This document shows positions 1-9,193 of a stretch of 64,000 bases of DNA, piece by piece; the first letter of the stretch is position 1; the number at the start of each line of letters is the position of its first letter. Location: positions 315,647-379,646 of the forward strand of contig JADJEQ010000004.1 in assembly GCA_016709025.1 (NCBI GenBank), written 5' to 3'. Source of the DNA: Bacteroidales bacterium. GTDB lineage: Bacteria; Bacteroidota; Bacteroidia; Bacteroidales; Lentimicrobiaceae. A model generated the notes under the pieces. That model did not search any database. It had not been told where the DNA came from and saw only the letters and a program-made list of their open reading frames with translations. Position numbers and translations under genes: made by a program.

Positions 1-228
1 CTGCTATCAGATAAATCCATTTGGCCAGCCGGGCAAGCAGTTGGCAAAAAAAACATCCTACATTAAAATCGTATGATTCAATCGTAAATCGTAAACTGCA
101 AATCGTAAATCTTTATTCGTCATTCGTCACTTCTCGTTATCGCTCCGCTCTCATATGGCAAGCTGTCATTCTAAATTCGTCATTCCAAATTCTTCATTCG
201 TCATTCTATATTCATCATTCTGCATTCG
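1..228. repeat. Gene-free edge with heptamer words
   Basis: No credible gene. From about position 150 the sequence is made of 7-nt words such as ATTCGTC and ATTCTGC, repeated with drift up to the end of the neighbouring minus-strand gene. The short plus-strand frame across it is an artefact of the repeat. The same style of heptamer tract recurs in many other gaps of this window. Confidence 0.6.
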
Positions 229-1287
229 TCATTCTGCATTCGTCATTCTGCCTGCCATAGTTCCGCAAAGCTGAAACAACACTCTTGCGCCTACATTCCC
301 ATCCCAACCGTCTTCACCGGGGGCAACTTCGCACAGGTCGAAACCAATAATCTCCTTACCACTTTCTTTCAGCACATTCAGCAAATGCATGAGTTCTTCA
401 TATTCCATCCCTCCGGGCACGGGCGTACCTGTATTTGGACAAAGTTTCGGGTCAAGACCATCTATATCAACGGAAATATGTACTTTTTGTGGCAGACGAT
501 CCACTATTTCAAGACAGAGCTGGTGCCAGTTTTCACCTTTGTAGAGGCGGTTGCGGACTTCACGATCGAAGTAAACTGCAACCCGGCCGTGATTTGATTG
601 AACATAATTATTCTCCTGCTCACAATAATCACGAATCCCGACCTGAACCAATCTGCTGATTTGAGGAACGGTTTCAAGCGCATTATAAAAAATTGAGGCA
701 TGCGACCAGGTGAAACCTTCATAAGCAACCCGAAGATCCATGTGTGCATCGATATGAAGGATGCCAAACTCAGGATGTGTTTCGCCCTGTAACTGAATGT
801 ATCCCAATGGAATGCTATGGTCACCTCCTATCAGGCCAACCATTTTTCCCTGTTTTCTCCACCAGATTGCTCTTTCTTTAACCCAGTCGTTCATCATGCC
901 ACAAGCCTGATTCACCCATTCCAGTTTTTCCAGGAATTCAGTCACTGAAGTGTCTTCTCCGTTCTCAATGGCCTGTATCAGTTCCTGAGCATCCGCCTTG
1001 GCTTTGATCCCCAGTTCTGACAGATCATCCGGACACTTATCCATGAAAATGCCCCGTTTCCATAAGCCGGGATAATCGTGGTGATGCAAATCAATCTGGA
1101 AGGAGGCCTCTTCAATTGCCGAAGGTCCCTGCCGTGTGCCCGATCCATAGCTAACGGTGACTTCCCAGGGAACAGGTATAATGATAATATCTGACTGCCC
1201 GGCATCAAAGGGCAGACCAAAAAGTCCTGCTCCGGCCGATGCGGCAGCATTTGGGTTGAAAGCAGCAATTATTTCTTCTTTTTTCAT
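229..1287 (-). CDS. Ureohydrolase (agmatinase/arginase/formimidoylglutamase family)
   Basis: A 352-residue binuclear-manganese hydrolase that cleaves a guanidino or formimino group. All signature metal motifs are visible: GGDHSIPLG, HIDAHMDLR and SVDIDGLDP followed by a GTPVPGG loop. The family is certain; the substrate (agmatine, arginine or formimidoylglutamate) cannot be read from these motifs. It is longer than typical 300-320 residue agmatinases, with extra sequence at the N-terminus and around residues 70-130. It lies alone, divergent from the DUF486 gene. Its start follows a candidate promoter by about 30 bases. Its C-terminal end runs into a repeat tract. Confidence 0.9.
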   Translation of the reverse strand: MKKEEIIAAFNPNAAASAGAGLFGLPFDAGQSDIIIIPVPWEVTVSYGSGTRQGPSAIEEASFQIDLHHHDYPGLWKRGIFMDKCPDDLSELGIKAKADAQELIQAIENGEDTSVTEFLEKLEWVNQACGMMNDWVKERAIWWRKQGKMVGLIGGDHSIPLGYIQLQGETHPEFGILHIDAHMDLRVAYEGFTWSHASIFYNALETVPQISRLVQVGIRDYCEQENNYVQSNHGRVAVYFDREVRNRLYKGENWHQLCLEIVDRLPQKVHISVDIDGLDPKLCPNTGTPVPGGMEYEELMHLLNVLKESGKEIIGFDLCEVAPGEDGWDGNVGARVLFQLCGTMAGRMTNAE

Positions 1288-1318
1288 GGTCAGGACAATA
1301 ATTTATTCAATGATGCTG

Positions 1319-1326
1319 CAAAAATA
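1319..1326 (-). promoter_or_regulatory. Candidate -7 element of the ureohydrolase gene
   Basis: On the minus strand this reads TATTTTTG, matching the Bacteroidota -7 consensus TAnnTTTG. A TTGG lies about 22 bases upstream. The implied transcript starts about 25 bases before the ATG at 1287. Confidence 0.4.
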
Positions 1327-1463
1327 GCCATTCAAACCGAATCTATCCCAATTATCACAATACTGAAGATTCCGCCGGGGAAAAGGATAACACCCAAATT
1401 TAACCAGGTGAAGAGAGAGATCATTGGGCTCTTATCGCTCAATTTCGTTAAATACAGATTTAC

Positions 1464-1471
1464 TAACTTTG
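1464..1471 (+). promoter_or_regulatory. Candidate -7 element of the DUF486 gene
   Basis: TAACTTTG fits TAnnTTTG exactly and ends 20 bases before the ATG at 1492. A TTTCG about 18 bases upstream is a weak -33 candidate. This supports starting the gene at 1492, because an upstream start at 1408 would put the promoter inside the coding region. Confidence 0.4.
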
Positions 1472-1491
1472 CCAGATATATAAAAATCAGC

Positions 1492-1821
1492 ATGAGAACG
1501 GTACTACTCCTGATTGCCTCGAACATCTTTATGACTTTTGCATGGTACGGCCACCTGAAGTTCAAGGAAGCCGCACTGTGGAAGGTAATTCTGGTGAGCT
1601 GGGGAATCGCGCTGTTTGAATACATGTTGATGGTTCCGGCCAACCGCATCGGACATGGCACCTTTTCAGTCGCCCAGCTCAAGACCATTCAGGAGGTAAT
1701 TACACTCCTGGTTTTCGCTGCTTTTTCGGTGCTTTTTCTGAAAGAACCATTAAAATGGAACTACCTGGTCGGATTCGGGTTTATCGTTATTGCCGTATTC
1801 TTTATTTTCAAAAAGTGGTAG
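1492..1821 (+). CDS. DMT-type small membrane protein, DUF486 family
   Basis: A protein of about 109 residues made almost entirely of four hydrophobic helices, typical of the DUF486 branch of drug/metabolite-transporter-like proteins. Recognisable stretches are FAWYGHLKF near residue 17, the central AQLKTIQEVITL and the C-terminal FKKW. The function of DUF486 proteins is not established. I start at 1492 rather than at an in-frame ATG 84 bases upstream because the extra 28 residues are polar and a good -7 promoter element lies between the two starts. It is a single gene, divergent from the ureohydrolase and followed by a 440-base repeat-rich gap. Confidence 0.8.
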   Translation: MRTVLLLIASNIFMTFAWYGHLKFKEAALWKVILVSWGIALFEYMLMVPANRIGHGTFSVAQLKTIQEVITLLVFAAFSVLFLKEPLKWNYLVGFGFIVIAVFFIFKKW

Positions 1822-2261
1822 AAGATCAGGAGTTTCAGGGTTTCAGGGTTTCAGGGTTTCAGGGTTTCAAAGGCTCAGTTGGCAGTTGGCATAGAGCAGT
1901 TTGCAAAAAAAAACAATAGTTTCAGAGTTCCAGGGGTTCAGGTTCTGGCTTCCGCTGCATTGAAGTAAAAGTCGAAGGAACATCAATCCATTTTTCCTTC
2001 CTTTCATTGTTCCATCATTCCATTATTCCACTTAACCCCAATTAACCAGATCACTCTTTCTTCCATACGCTAATCCGCTAATCTGCGAATCCGCTAATTC
2101 CATCATTCCATCATTCCCCTTTTCCTCAATACCGGTTTTCAGCTTTTCCTGCTAAAAAAGCGCCTGGTTCCTCTGTTACTTTTCAGCCAAAAATGTATTA
2201 ATACTGTATCATTTAGAAGCTTTTCCGGCAAGAAATTTATCAATTCACAAACCATCCTTTT
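1822..2261. repeat. Repeat-rich gap with GTTTCAGG octamers
   Basis: About 440 bases without a gene. At 1832-1868 the unit GTTTCAGG is repeated more than four times. At 1985-2125 there are drifting words such as CCATCATT and GCTAATCC. The last 100 bases, up to the protease start at 2262, are AT-rich and should hold its promoter, but I see no clear TAnnTTTG. Confidence 0.6.
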
Positions 2262-5200
2262 ATGAAAAGACTTTTCCTCCTGCTAATCCTGACTACACTG
2301 CTGTTAGCGCCTGTTGCAGAGGCTGCTTACATTCAGAATCATCCATACCAGGTTAACCAGCCTGATGGAACCCAAATCAACTGCTTTGTTACCGGTGATG
2401 AGTATTTCAACTGGTTACATGATGCGGACGGGTTTACCATTATTCAGGCACCAGATGGATTTTACTATTATGGGATCAGGGACAAAGATCAGGTAGTGCC
2501 CTCACTTTATAGGGTGAATGATGTCGATCCATTATCTGTCGGGCTTATTCCATGGGCAAAAATTTCAAAAACCGAATACCAGCGTCGGAAAGAAGCATTT
2601 AATAAGGAAAACGGACCATCAACAAGGGCTCCCCACCTGGGAACCATGAACAATATAGTGGTTTACATCAAATTTTCGGGTGATACGGAATTTACCACTA
2701 CCCGTCAAACATATGACGACCTTTTTAACCTCCCGACAGGAAATTCACTTAAATCCTACTATACAGAAGTATCCTACACTCAGTTCACCATAGGCTCAAC
2801 ACATTATCCGGCCTGTGCCATGACGACCAATTATTCCTATACAGATACACATGCAAGGAATTATTTTGAGCCTTACAATGCAACCACCAATCCGGGAGGC
2901 TATAACGGCGAAACAGAGAGGAGATTAAGGGAACACGCGCTGTTGCGGGATGCCGTAAACTGGGTAAATGCCAATTCGCCCGTGCCGACCTCACTGGATA
3001 TTGATGGTGATGACGACGACCTTGTGGACAACGTCTGTTTTATTATCCGCGGAGGTAACGGAGCCTGGGCCAGCCTGCTTTGGGCTCACCGGTGGGCACT
3101 TTACACCTACAATGTTTATATTAATGGAAAACAGGTGTGGGACTACACCTTCCAGCCTGAATCACAGGTAGATGTAACTACCTTATGTCACGAAATGTTT
3201 CATGCCCTGGGTTCACCCGATCTGTATCATTACGACGATGGCGGGCTTAACATTGCGCCGGTTTCGGAATGGGACCTGATGGAGCAGGGCAGCGGCCATA
3301 TGGGCGCTTATATGAAATGGAAATATTCTGAAAATTCATGGATTACATCTATCCCTGAGATTACATCATCCGGAACATATACGCTGCAACCGTTGACTTC
3401 TTCTACAAACAATTGCTATAAAATTGCCTCCCCCAATTCATCGTCCGAGTATTTTGTTGTTGAATACAGGAAGGCTACCGGCACTTTTGAAAGTTCATTG
3501 CCGGGTTCAGGGCTGATTGTTTACCGTATAGACCCAAGCCTGGATGGCAACGCCGACGGGCCTCCGGATGAAGTTTATATTTACAGGCCAAACGGAACTA
3601 CAACTGTGAACGGAAACCCATGGAGTGCCTATTTCTCTCAATCATCGGGCCGGACGGCAATCAATGACGGCACAAACCCTTCATCCTTTCTGCAAAACGG
3701 CAGTTCAGGCGGATTGAATATCTACAATGTTACGACAGCGGGAACTACCATCTCTTTTACAGTTGGAATGAGCACCGTTGGCAACCCACCTTCCTTCACT
3801 GCCACTACCATGAGTGGAACCCAGATCGACCTGGCCTGGCAGAAAAACAGTTCGAACAACAATGTTGTGCTGGCATTCAATACTTCCCCGACCTTTGGGG
3901 TGCCGCAAACCGGAACTACATACAATGCAGGATCAACCATTTCAGGTGGAGGTACTGTCATTTATTCAGGAAATGGAACCGGCTTCAGCCACACCCCACT
4001 TCTACCCTCAACCACTTATTACTACAAACTTTGGTCGGTTGATGCTACCATAACGTATTCGACCGGAGTAAGCGCAAATGCAAACACTGATTGTGGGGTT
4101 ACGACCCTGCCTTACACAGAATCCTTTTCGGGAACAGAAGCTCCACCGTGCTGGACACAACAGGTTGAAGGTAACAATGTAGCCGCCAACTGGTCAATAT
4201 CGGCAACCAACAATGCAGGCGGGTCTACCGGAGAAATGATGTCGACCTGGCAGGATAAAAATCCGGCTGTGAACCGCCTCATAACACCTGCTTTCAATAC
4301 AACCGGGGTTACTGAACTCAGCCTGAGTTTCAGGCATATGCTCGACGATTACGGTCCTGGTGCCACACTGAGGGTTCAATCAAGCAACAACGGAACCACC
4401 TGGACCAATGAAGCCTGGTCGCTTCCGACTGCATCCGGAACAAATGTAGGCCCGGTGCTGGTCAATACAACGATAACTTCAAACCTGAATTCACCGGTGA
4501 CTTACCTGGCATTTACCGTAGAAGGCAACCTCTACCAATACGATTACTGGTATGTGGACGATGTAACCATTACGGCTACCGGTGTTCAGACTTTTAACAT
4601 CAGCACTGCATCCAGTCCGGCCCAGGGTGGTTCAACCACGGGTGCCGGAACATACAATGCAGGCTCACAAGCCACCGTAACTGCAACACCGGCTACAGGC
4701 TATTATTTCCTCAACTGGACTGAAAACGGAAATGTGGTTTCACCGGATCCCGCTTATATGTTCGCAGTATATGGAAACCGCACGCTTACGGCGAACTTTG
4801 CATTGCTGCAATTTAACATTACCACTTCTGAAAACCCTGCAAACGGGGGTTCAACAACAGGTGAAGGTGTATATCTTTATGGAGCCACAGTCAATCTGAA
4901 CGCGAACCCGGAAACGGGTTACAGCTTTACCAACTGGACGGAGAACGGCAATGTCGTTTCTGCAAATGCAGGTTATTCGTTTACAGCCGCCGGCGACAGA
5001 ACACTGGTTGCCAATTTCCAGCTCCTGCAATATACAATTTCAGTTGTTGCCAACCCTCCGGCAGCCGGGACTGTGAGCGGAGGTGGAAATTATGCATGGG
5101 GATCACAGGCCACTGTAATTGCCGCTGCCAACAGTGGATGGAATTTCGTCAGCTGGACTGAAAACGGGAATGTGGTGTCAACTTCTCTTACTTACACTTT

Positions 5201-6188
5201 TGCAGTCAGTGGCAACCGAACCCTTACAGCTAATTTCACGCAGGAGATTGTTGAATATACCATCATCACATCACCCAGCCCTACCCAGGGAGGTTCAACG
5301 GAAGGCACGGGTATCTATGAGGCGTTCACGCTGGTTACTGTATCATCTTTTCCAAACCCCGGCTGGACTTTCGTAAACTGGACTGAAAATGGATCTTTTG
5401 TTTCTTCAGAACCAGTCTTTTCCTTTACAGCCCAATCAGACAGAAACCTGGTAGCCAATTTTACCCAGCAAGGAAATCAATACACCATAACTACGAGCTC
5501 AGTGCCATCATCGGGTGGAATTACCAGCGGAGGAGGTGTCTATAATTCAGGAGATCAGGCTACTGTAAATGCCACTCCCAACAATGGATGGATATTTACC
5601 AACTGGACGGAGAACGGGAATCAGGTTTCAGGTAATGCTTCCTATACATTCACTGTTGCTTCAAACAGAAACCTCGCAGCCAATTTTGCGCAGCAATTTT
5701 CGATACTCGCCTCAGCCGATCCTGGTGAAGGTGGCTACACAACCGGTAGCGGCACTTACACCGAAGGTGAAACCGCTATTTTAAACGCTTATGCCAACAG
5801 TGGTTATTTGTTCGTTAACTGGACAGAGTATGGCAATGTCGTTTCAACCAATACAACCTACTCTTTCGTTGTGAATGGTAACCGCGAGCTTATTGCCAGT
5901 TTTTACCTTCCGGTTGGTATCGATCAACCAGATGCCGAAGGATATTTTGTTTACCCCAATCCTTCAACAGGTATTGTAAAAGTTGAAACTTCCTCACCCG
6001 GATCTGCCCTGATTGAATCAGTCAGCATCGTAAGCATTACAGGAAAGGAATTGTGGAACAACACCGGCAGTGCGGCTGTAAGAAAGGTAACAGTAGATTT
6101 GTCACAATATCCTGAAGGCTTGTATTTCCTGAGAATAAAAAGGGCAAATCTTACTGAATCGATAGTCAAGGTCATAATAAAAAGATAA
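2262..6188 (+). CDS. Secreted M6-family metalloprotease with InlB-like repeats and T9SS tail
   Basis: A 1308-residue exported protease. A signal peptide (residues 1-21, ending VAEAA) precedes an M6 (immune inhibitor A-like) catalytic domain with the zinc motif HEMFH at residues 310-314 and a downstream DLMEQGSGHMG segment. Then come a fibronectin-like stretch (about 505-610), a jelly-roll of choice-of-anchor-J type (about 615-772), and six repeats of about 72 residues (about 777-1216), each carrying a NWTENGNxVS core as in InlB B-repeats. The C-terminal 90 residues are a type A T9SS sorting domain (YPNPSTG...GLYFLRI...VKVIIKR), so it should cross the outer membrane and be anchored or released. 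A single gene with its own terminator. Likely role: extracellular protein degradation; substrate unknown. Confidence 0.92.
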   Translation: MKRLFLLLILTTLLLAPVAEAAYIQNHPYQVNQPDGTQINCFVTGDEYFNWLHDADGFTIIQAPDGFYYYGIRDKDQVVPSLYRVNDVDPLSVGLIPWAKISKTEYQRRKEAFNKENGPSTRAPHLGTMNNIVVYIKFSGDTEFTTTRQTYDDLFNLPTGNSLKSYYTEVSYTQFTIGSTHYPACAMTTNYSYTDTHARNYFEPYNATTNPGGYNGETERRLREHALLRDAVNWVNANSPVPTSLDIDGDDDDLVDNVCFIIRGGNGAWASLLWAHRWALYTYNVYINGKQVWDYTFQPESQVDVTTLCHEMFHALGSPDLYHYDDGGLNIAPVSEWDLMEQGSGHMGAYMKWKYSENSWITSIPEITSSGTYTLQPLTSSTNNCYKIASPNSSSEYFVVEYRKATGTFESSLPGSGLIVYRIDPSLDGNADGPPDEVYIYRPNGTTTVNGNPWSAYFSQSSGRTAINDGTNPSSFLQNGSSGGLNIYNVTTAGTTISFTVGMSTVGNPPSFTATTMSGTQIDLAWQKNSSNNNVVLAFNTSPTFGVPQTGTTYNAGSTISGGGTVIYSGNGTGFSHTPLLPSTTYYYKLWSVDATITYSTGVSANANTDCGVTTLPYTESFSGTEAPPCWTQQVEGNNVAANWSISATNNAGGSTGEMMSTWQDKNPAVNRLITPAFNTTGVTELSLSFRHMLDDYGPGATLRVQSSNNGTTWTNEAWSLPTASGTNVGPVLVNTTITSNLNSPVTYLAFTVEGNLYQYDYWYVDDVTITATGVQTFNISTASSPAQGGSTTGAGTYNAGSQATVTATPATGYYFLNWTENGNVVSPDPAYMFAVYGNRTLTANFALLQFNITTSENPANGGSTTGEGVYLYGATVNLNANPETGYSFTNWTENGNVVSANAGYSFTAAGDRTLVANFQLLQYTISVVANPPAAGTVSGGGNYAWGSQATVIAAANSGWNFVSWTENGNVVSTSLTYTFAVSGNRTLTANFTQEIVEYTIITSPSPTQGGSTEGTGIYEAFTLVTVSSFPNPGWTFVNWTENGSFVSSEPVFSFTAQSDRNLVANFTQQGNQYTITTSSVPSSGGITSGGGVYNSGDQATVNATPNNGWIFTNWTENGNQVSGNASYTFTVASNRNLAANFAQQFSILASADPGEGGYTTGSGTYTEGETAILNAYANSGYLFVNWTEYGNVVSTNTTYSFVVNGNRELIASFYLPVGIDQPDAEGYFVYPNPSTGIVKVETSSPGSALIESVSIVSITGKELWNNTGSAAVRKVTVDLSQYPEGLYFLRIKRANLTESIVKVIIKR

Positions 6189-6206
6189 AAAACACCAGAC
6201 AATCCG

Positions 6207-6240
6207 AACGGCAGGAGAATTATTTCCTGCCGTTTTTTTT
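6207..6240 (+). terminator. Intrinsic terminator of the M6 protease gene
   Basis: A perfect 10-bp stem (AACGGCAGGA with TCCTGCCGTT) and an 8-base loop run directly into eight T residues, 19 bases after the stop codon. Confidence 0.9.
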
Positions 6241-6395
6241 ATATCCGGTTTATCTGAAATCCTGAAAAGTATCCTTTTACAGCACCGTCATAAATATGAA
6301 ATTACTGAACATTAAACCCGGTAAATTGTTATTTATACTATGTTTTATATATCTTAGTGCGATCTTTCATCACCAATAATACAACCGGATAAACA

Positions 6396-7553
6396 ATGCC
6401 TCATTATCATACCCTCGGACAAATTCCACCCAAACGACATATTCAATTCAGAAAACCGGATGGCGGTCTATATTCAGAGCAGTTGGTCTCTACAGAAGGG
6501 TTTTCTGATGCCTATTCAACGACCTACCATGTTTATCCTCCGACATTGGTAAATTCGATCGATCTTCCGCTGGATATGAAACCTGAAATTGCTGTTCAGA
6601 ACAATATGCAACACAGGAGTTTTCAGGGATTTAAAGTTAAACCGGCCGATGATTACCTGAAAAGCCGGATTCCGGTTTTAGCGAACAACGACCTTTGCAT
6701 TTTACTGGCAGCACCGCGTAACTCTATGAAAGGTTATTTCTTCAAGAATTCGCAGGCTACAGAAATGATTTTTGTGCACGAGGGATCCGGAACGCTGAAG
6801 ACCATGTACGGGGAACTCCGTTTTGGTTATGGGGATCACCTGATTATTCCCAGGGGTGTTATCTATCAGATGGATTTTGACACTACTGAAAACAGGCTAT
6901 TTATTGTAGAATCATATAGTCCGATCCGTTTCCCGAAAAAATACGTGAACAAACTCGGTCAGTTTGAGGAGCATGCGCCATTTTGCGAACGTGACATCCG
7001 TAAGCCGGTAAACCTTGTAACCAACGATGAAAAAGGCGATTTTGTGGTTATGGTAAAGAAGGAGCATCAATTGTTCCCCTATCATTTTGCCAGTCACCCC
7101 TTCGATGTTGTTGGCTGGGATGGTTACCATTATCCGTATGCCTTATCCATTCATGATTTCGAACCGATTACCGGGCGGATACATCAACCACCACCGGTGC
7201 ATCAGACCTTCGAAGCCCATAATTATGTAATGTGCGCTTTTGTACCCCGTTTGTACGATTACCATCCTTTATCTATCCCGGTTCCATACAACCACAGCAA
7301 TGTTGACTCAGACGAGGTCCTTTATTACGTGGATGGTGAGTTTATGAGCCGCAAGCATGTCGACCGGGGTCAGATCACCCTGCATCCCATCGGTATTCCT
7401 CATGGGCCACACCCGGGAACTGTTGAAAAAAGCCTGGGCGCAACCGGAACACAAGAACTTGCAGTGATGGTTGATACATTCAGGCCATTATGGCTGACCA
7501 AACAAGCGATGGAAATCGAAGATCCGGACTATTACAAGTCCTGGATTGAATAA
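6396..7553 (+). CDS. hmgA: Homogentisate 1,2-dioxygenase
   Basis: A 385-residue cupin-type Fe(II) dioxygenase that opens the ring of homogentisate to 4-maleylacetoacetate. The iron-binding region is visible: the YNHSN histidine, the DSDEVLYYV glutamate and the IPHGPHPG histidine near residues 302-350. The length agrees with the compact bacterial form; eukaryotic enzymes are about 440 residues. It is the first gene of a plus-strand tyrosine-degradation series with hppD 68 bases downstream. A weak promoter-like TTG...TATATCTTAG lies about 40-65 bases upstream. It needs O2, so the pathway works only under oxic or microoxic conditions. Confidence 0.95.
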   Translation: MPHYHTLGQIPPKRHIQFRKPDGGLYSEQLVSTEGFSDAYSTTYHVYPPTLVNSIDLPLDMKPEIAVQNNMQHRSFQGFKVKPADDYLKSRIPVLANNDLCILLAAPRNSMKGYFFKNSQATEMIFVHEGSGTLKTMYGELRFGYGDHLIIPRGVIYQMDFDTTENRLFIVESYSPIRFPKKYVNKLGQFEEHAPFCERDIRKPVNLVTNDEKGDFVVMVKKEHQLFPYHFASHPFDVVGWDGYHYPYALSIHDFEPITGRIHQPPPVHQTFEAHNYVMCAFVPRLYDYHPLSIPVPYNHSNVDSDEVLYYVDGEFMSRKHVDRGQITLHPIGIPHGPHPGTVEKSLGATGTQELAVMVDTFRPLWLTKQAMEIEDPDYYKSWIE

Positions 7554-7621
7554 ATTCCGGTTTAGTATCCTAATTAATATCTTAATCTCAGGTTTTTTCT
7601 TTAACAGAATAACAAAACAAA

Positions 7622-8722
7622 ATGGCTTTAAAGGAAGATTTTCTGCCTATCAATGGCACCGACTATGTTGAGTTTTATGTTGGCAACGCCAAACAGGCTG
7701 CCTTTTATTACCAGACAGCCTTTGGCTTTCAGCCATTGGCCTATGCAGGACTGGAAACAGGTCTGAAAGACCGCACCTCTTATGTATTGGTGCAGGACAA
7801 AATCCGCTTTGTTTTTACCTCTTCGCTACTTGCCGACAACGAAATCGGCCAGCATGCCATGAAGCACGGAGATGGTGTAAAAGTTGTTGCCCTCTGGGTT
7901 GATGATGCGCGCAAGGCATGGCAGGAAACCACTGCCCGTGGAGCCACTTCCTACCTTGAACCCACGGTTGAAAAAGATGAAAACGGAGAGGTTATACTCT
8001 CAGGAATACACACTTATGGTGAAACGGTGCATGTTTTCGTGGAACGCAACAACTACAGCGGCCCGTTTCTTCCTGGTTATGTTGCCTGGAATCCTATATA
8101 CCGGACAGAAAACGTTGGATTGAAATATGTTGACCACATGGTAGGTAATGTGGGATGGAACGAGATGAACAAATGGGTAAATTTTTACGCCGAAGTCATG
8201 GGTTTCACCCAGTTGGCCTCTTTCGACGATAAAGATATCTCCACAGAGTATACTGCGCTGATGAGTAAAGTGATGACCAACGGCAACGGACGCATCAAAT
8301 TCCCGATCAACGAACCGGCTGAAGGTAAAAAACGGTCACAGGTTGAAGAATATCTTGATTATTTTGGTTGTAGTGGTGTTCAGCATGTGGCCATGGCTAC
8401 CGACAATATCCTGAATACCGTAAAAGAACTTCGCAGCAGGGGAATTGAGTTTCTGACAGTCCCCGGCTCCTACTACGACACTGTATTGAACCGAGTAGGT
8501 AAAATTGACGAAGAAATTCTGGCGCTTAAAGAGTTAGGCATCCTGGTTGACCGAGATGATGAAGGCTACCTTCTACAGATCTTTACCAAACCCGTGGAAG
8601 ACCGGCCAACTGTTTTTTATGAAATCATTCAGCGAAAAGGAGCAAAGTCGTTCGGAAAGGGTAATTTCAAAGCATTGTTTGAATCCATCGAACTGGAGCA
8701 GCAGAAACGGGGAACTCTTTGA
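7622..8722 (+). CDS. hppD: 4-hydroxyphenylpyruvate dioxygenase
   Basis: A 366-residue Fe(II) dioxygenase converting 4-hydroxyphenylpyruvate to homogentisate. There are two vicinal-oxygen-chelate domains. The three iron ligands are identifiable in VDHMVGNV (His), GVQHVAMAT (His) and FYEIIQRKG (Glu) near the C-terminus. Length and order are normal for the family. It follows hmgA by 68 bases on the same strand and supplies its substrate. The 3' flank immediately becomes a heptamer repeat tract, so fumarylacetoacetase downstream is probably transcribed separately or through a long repeat-filled spacer. Confidence 0.96.
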   Translation: MALKEDFLPINGTDYVEFYVGNAKQAAFYYQTAFGFQPLAYAGLETGLKDRTSYVLVQDKIRFVFTSSLLADNEIGQHAMKHGDGVKVVALWVDDARKAWQETTARGATSYLEPTVEKDENGEVILSGIHTYGETVHVFVERNNYSGPFLPGYVAWNPIYRTENVGLKYVDHMVGNVGWNEMNKWVNFYAEVMGFTQLASFDDKDISTEYTALMSKVMTNGNGRIKFPINEPAEGKKRSQVEEYLDYFGCSGVQHVAMATDNILNTVKELRSRGIEFLTVPGSYYDTVLNRVGKIDEEILALKELGILVDRDDEGYLLQIFTKPVEDRPTVFYEIIQRKGAKSFGKGNFKALFESIELEQQKRGTL

Positions 8723-9193
8723 TTGCGGATTGCGGATTTCGGATTTCGGATTGTGGATTTAGAAAGAGAGACATGGGGACAAGGAGACAAGGGGAGAAGG
8801 GAAATTTCCAATTTCCAATATCCAATATCCAATATCCAATATCTGATTTCGGATTGCGGATTGCGGATTGCGGATTGAAAAAGAAGAGACAAGGGGACAA
8901 GGGGAATGGGAGACAAGGGGAAGAAATTTCTAATTTCTAATTTCTAATTTCCAATTTCCAAATTCTGATTGCGGATTGCGGATTGAAAAAGAGAGGGGAC
9001 AAGGGGATGGAGACAAGGGGAGTAATTTCTAATTTCTATTCGGTTAAAGCCAAGGACGGGGGGGACAGGGAACATTAATTTCTTACTTCTGACTTCTGAC
9101 TTCTGACCTCTGACTTCCGACCTCTGACCTCTGACCTCAAAATTTACTTTTACTTTTTACTTTAGACTTTTTACTTTAGACATAAAACTTACT
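8723..9193. repeat. Heptamer repeat tract between hppD and fumarylacetoacetase
   Basis: About 470 bases with no gene. It consists of successive 7-nt word families that stay in one phase while changing: GATTGCG/GATTTCG, then AATTTCC, AATATCC, back to GATTGCG, then TAATTTC, TTCTGAC/CTCTGAC and ACTTTTT/ACTTTAG. Short AAGGGGA blocks separate them. The open frames on both strands here are repeat artefacts. Confidence 0.85.

Noticed and set aside
21..260. 79-codon frame at the window edge
   Set aside because: It is made of ATTCGTC/ATTCTGC repeat words and overlaps the end of the ureohydrolase gene.
8723..9193. Possible CRISPR or regulatory array between hppD and fahA
   Set aside because: The words are 7 nt long, drift and have no spacers; it is a repeat tract.
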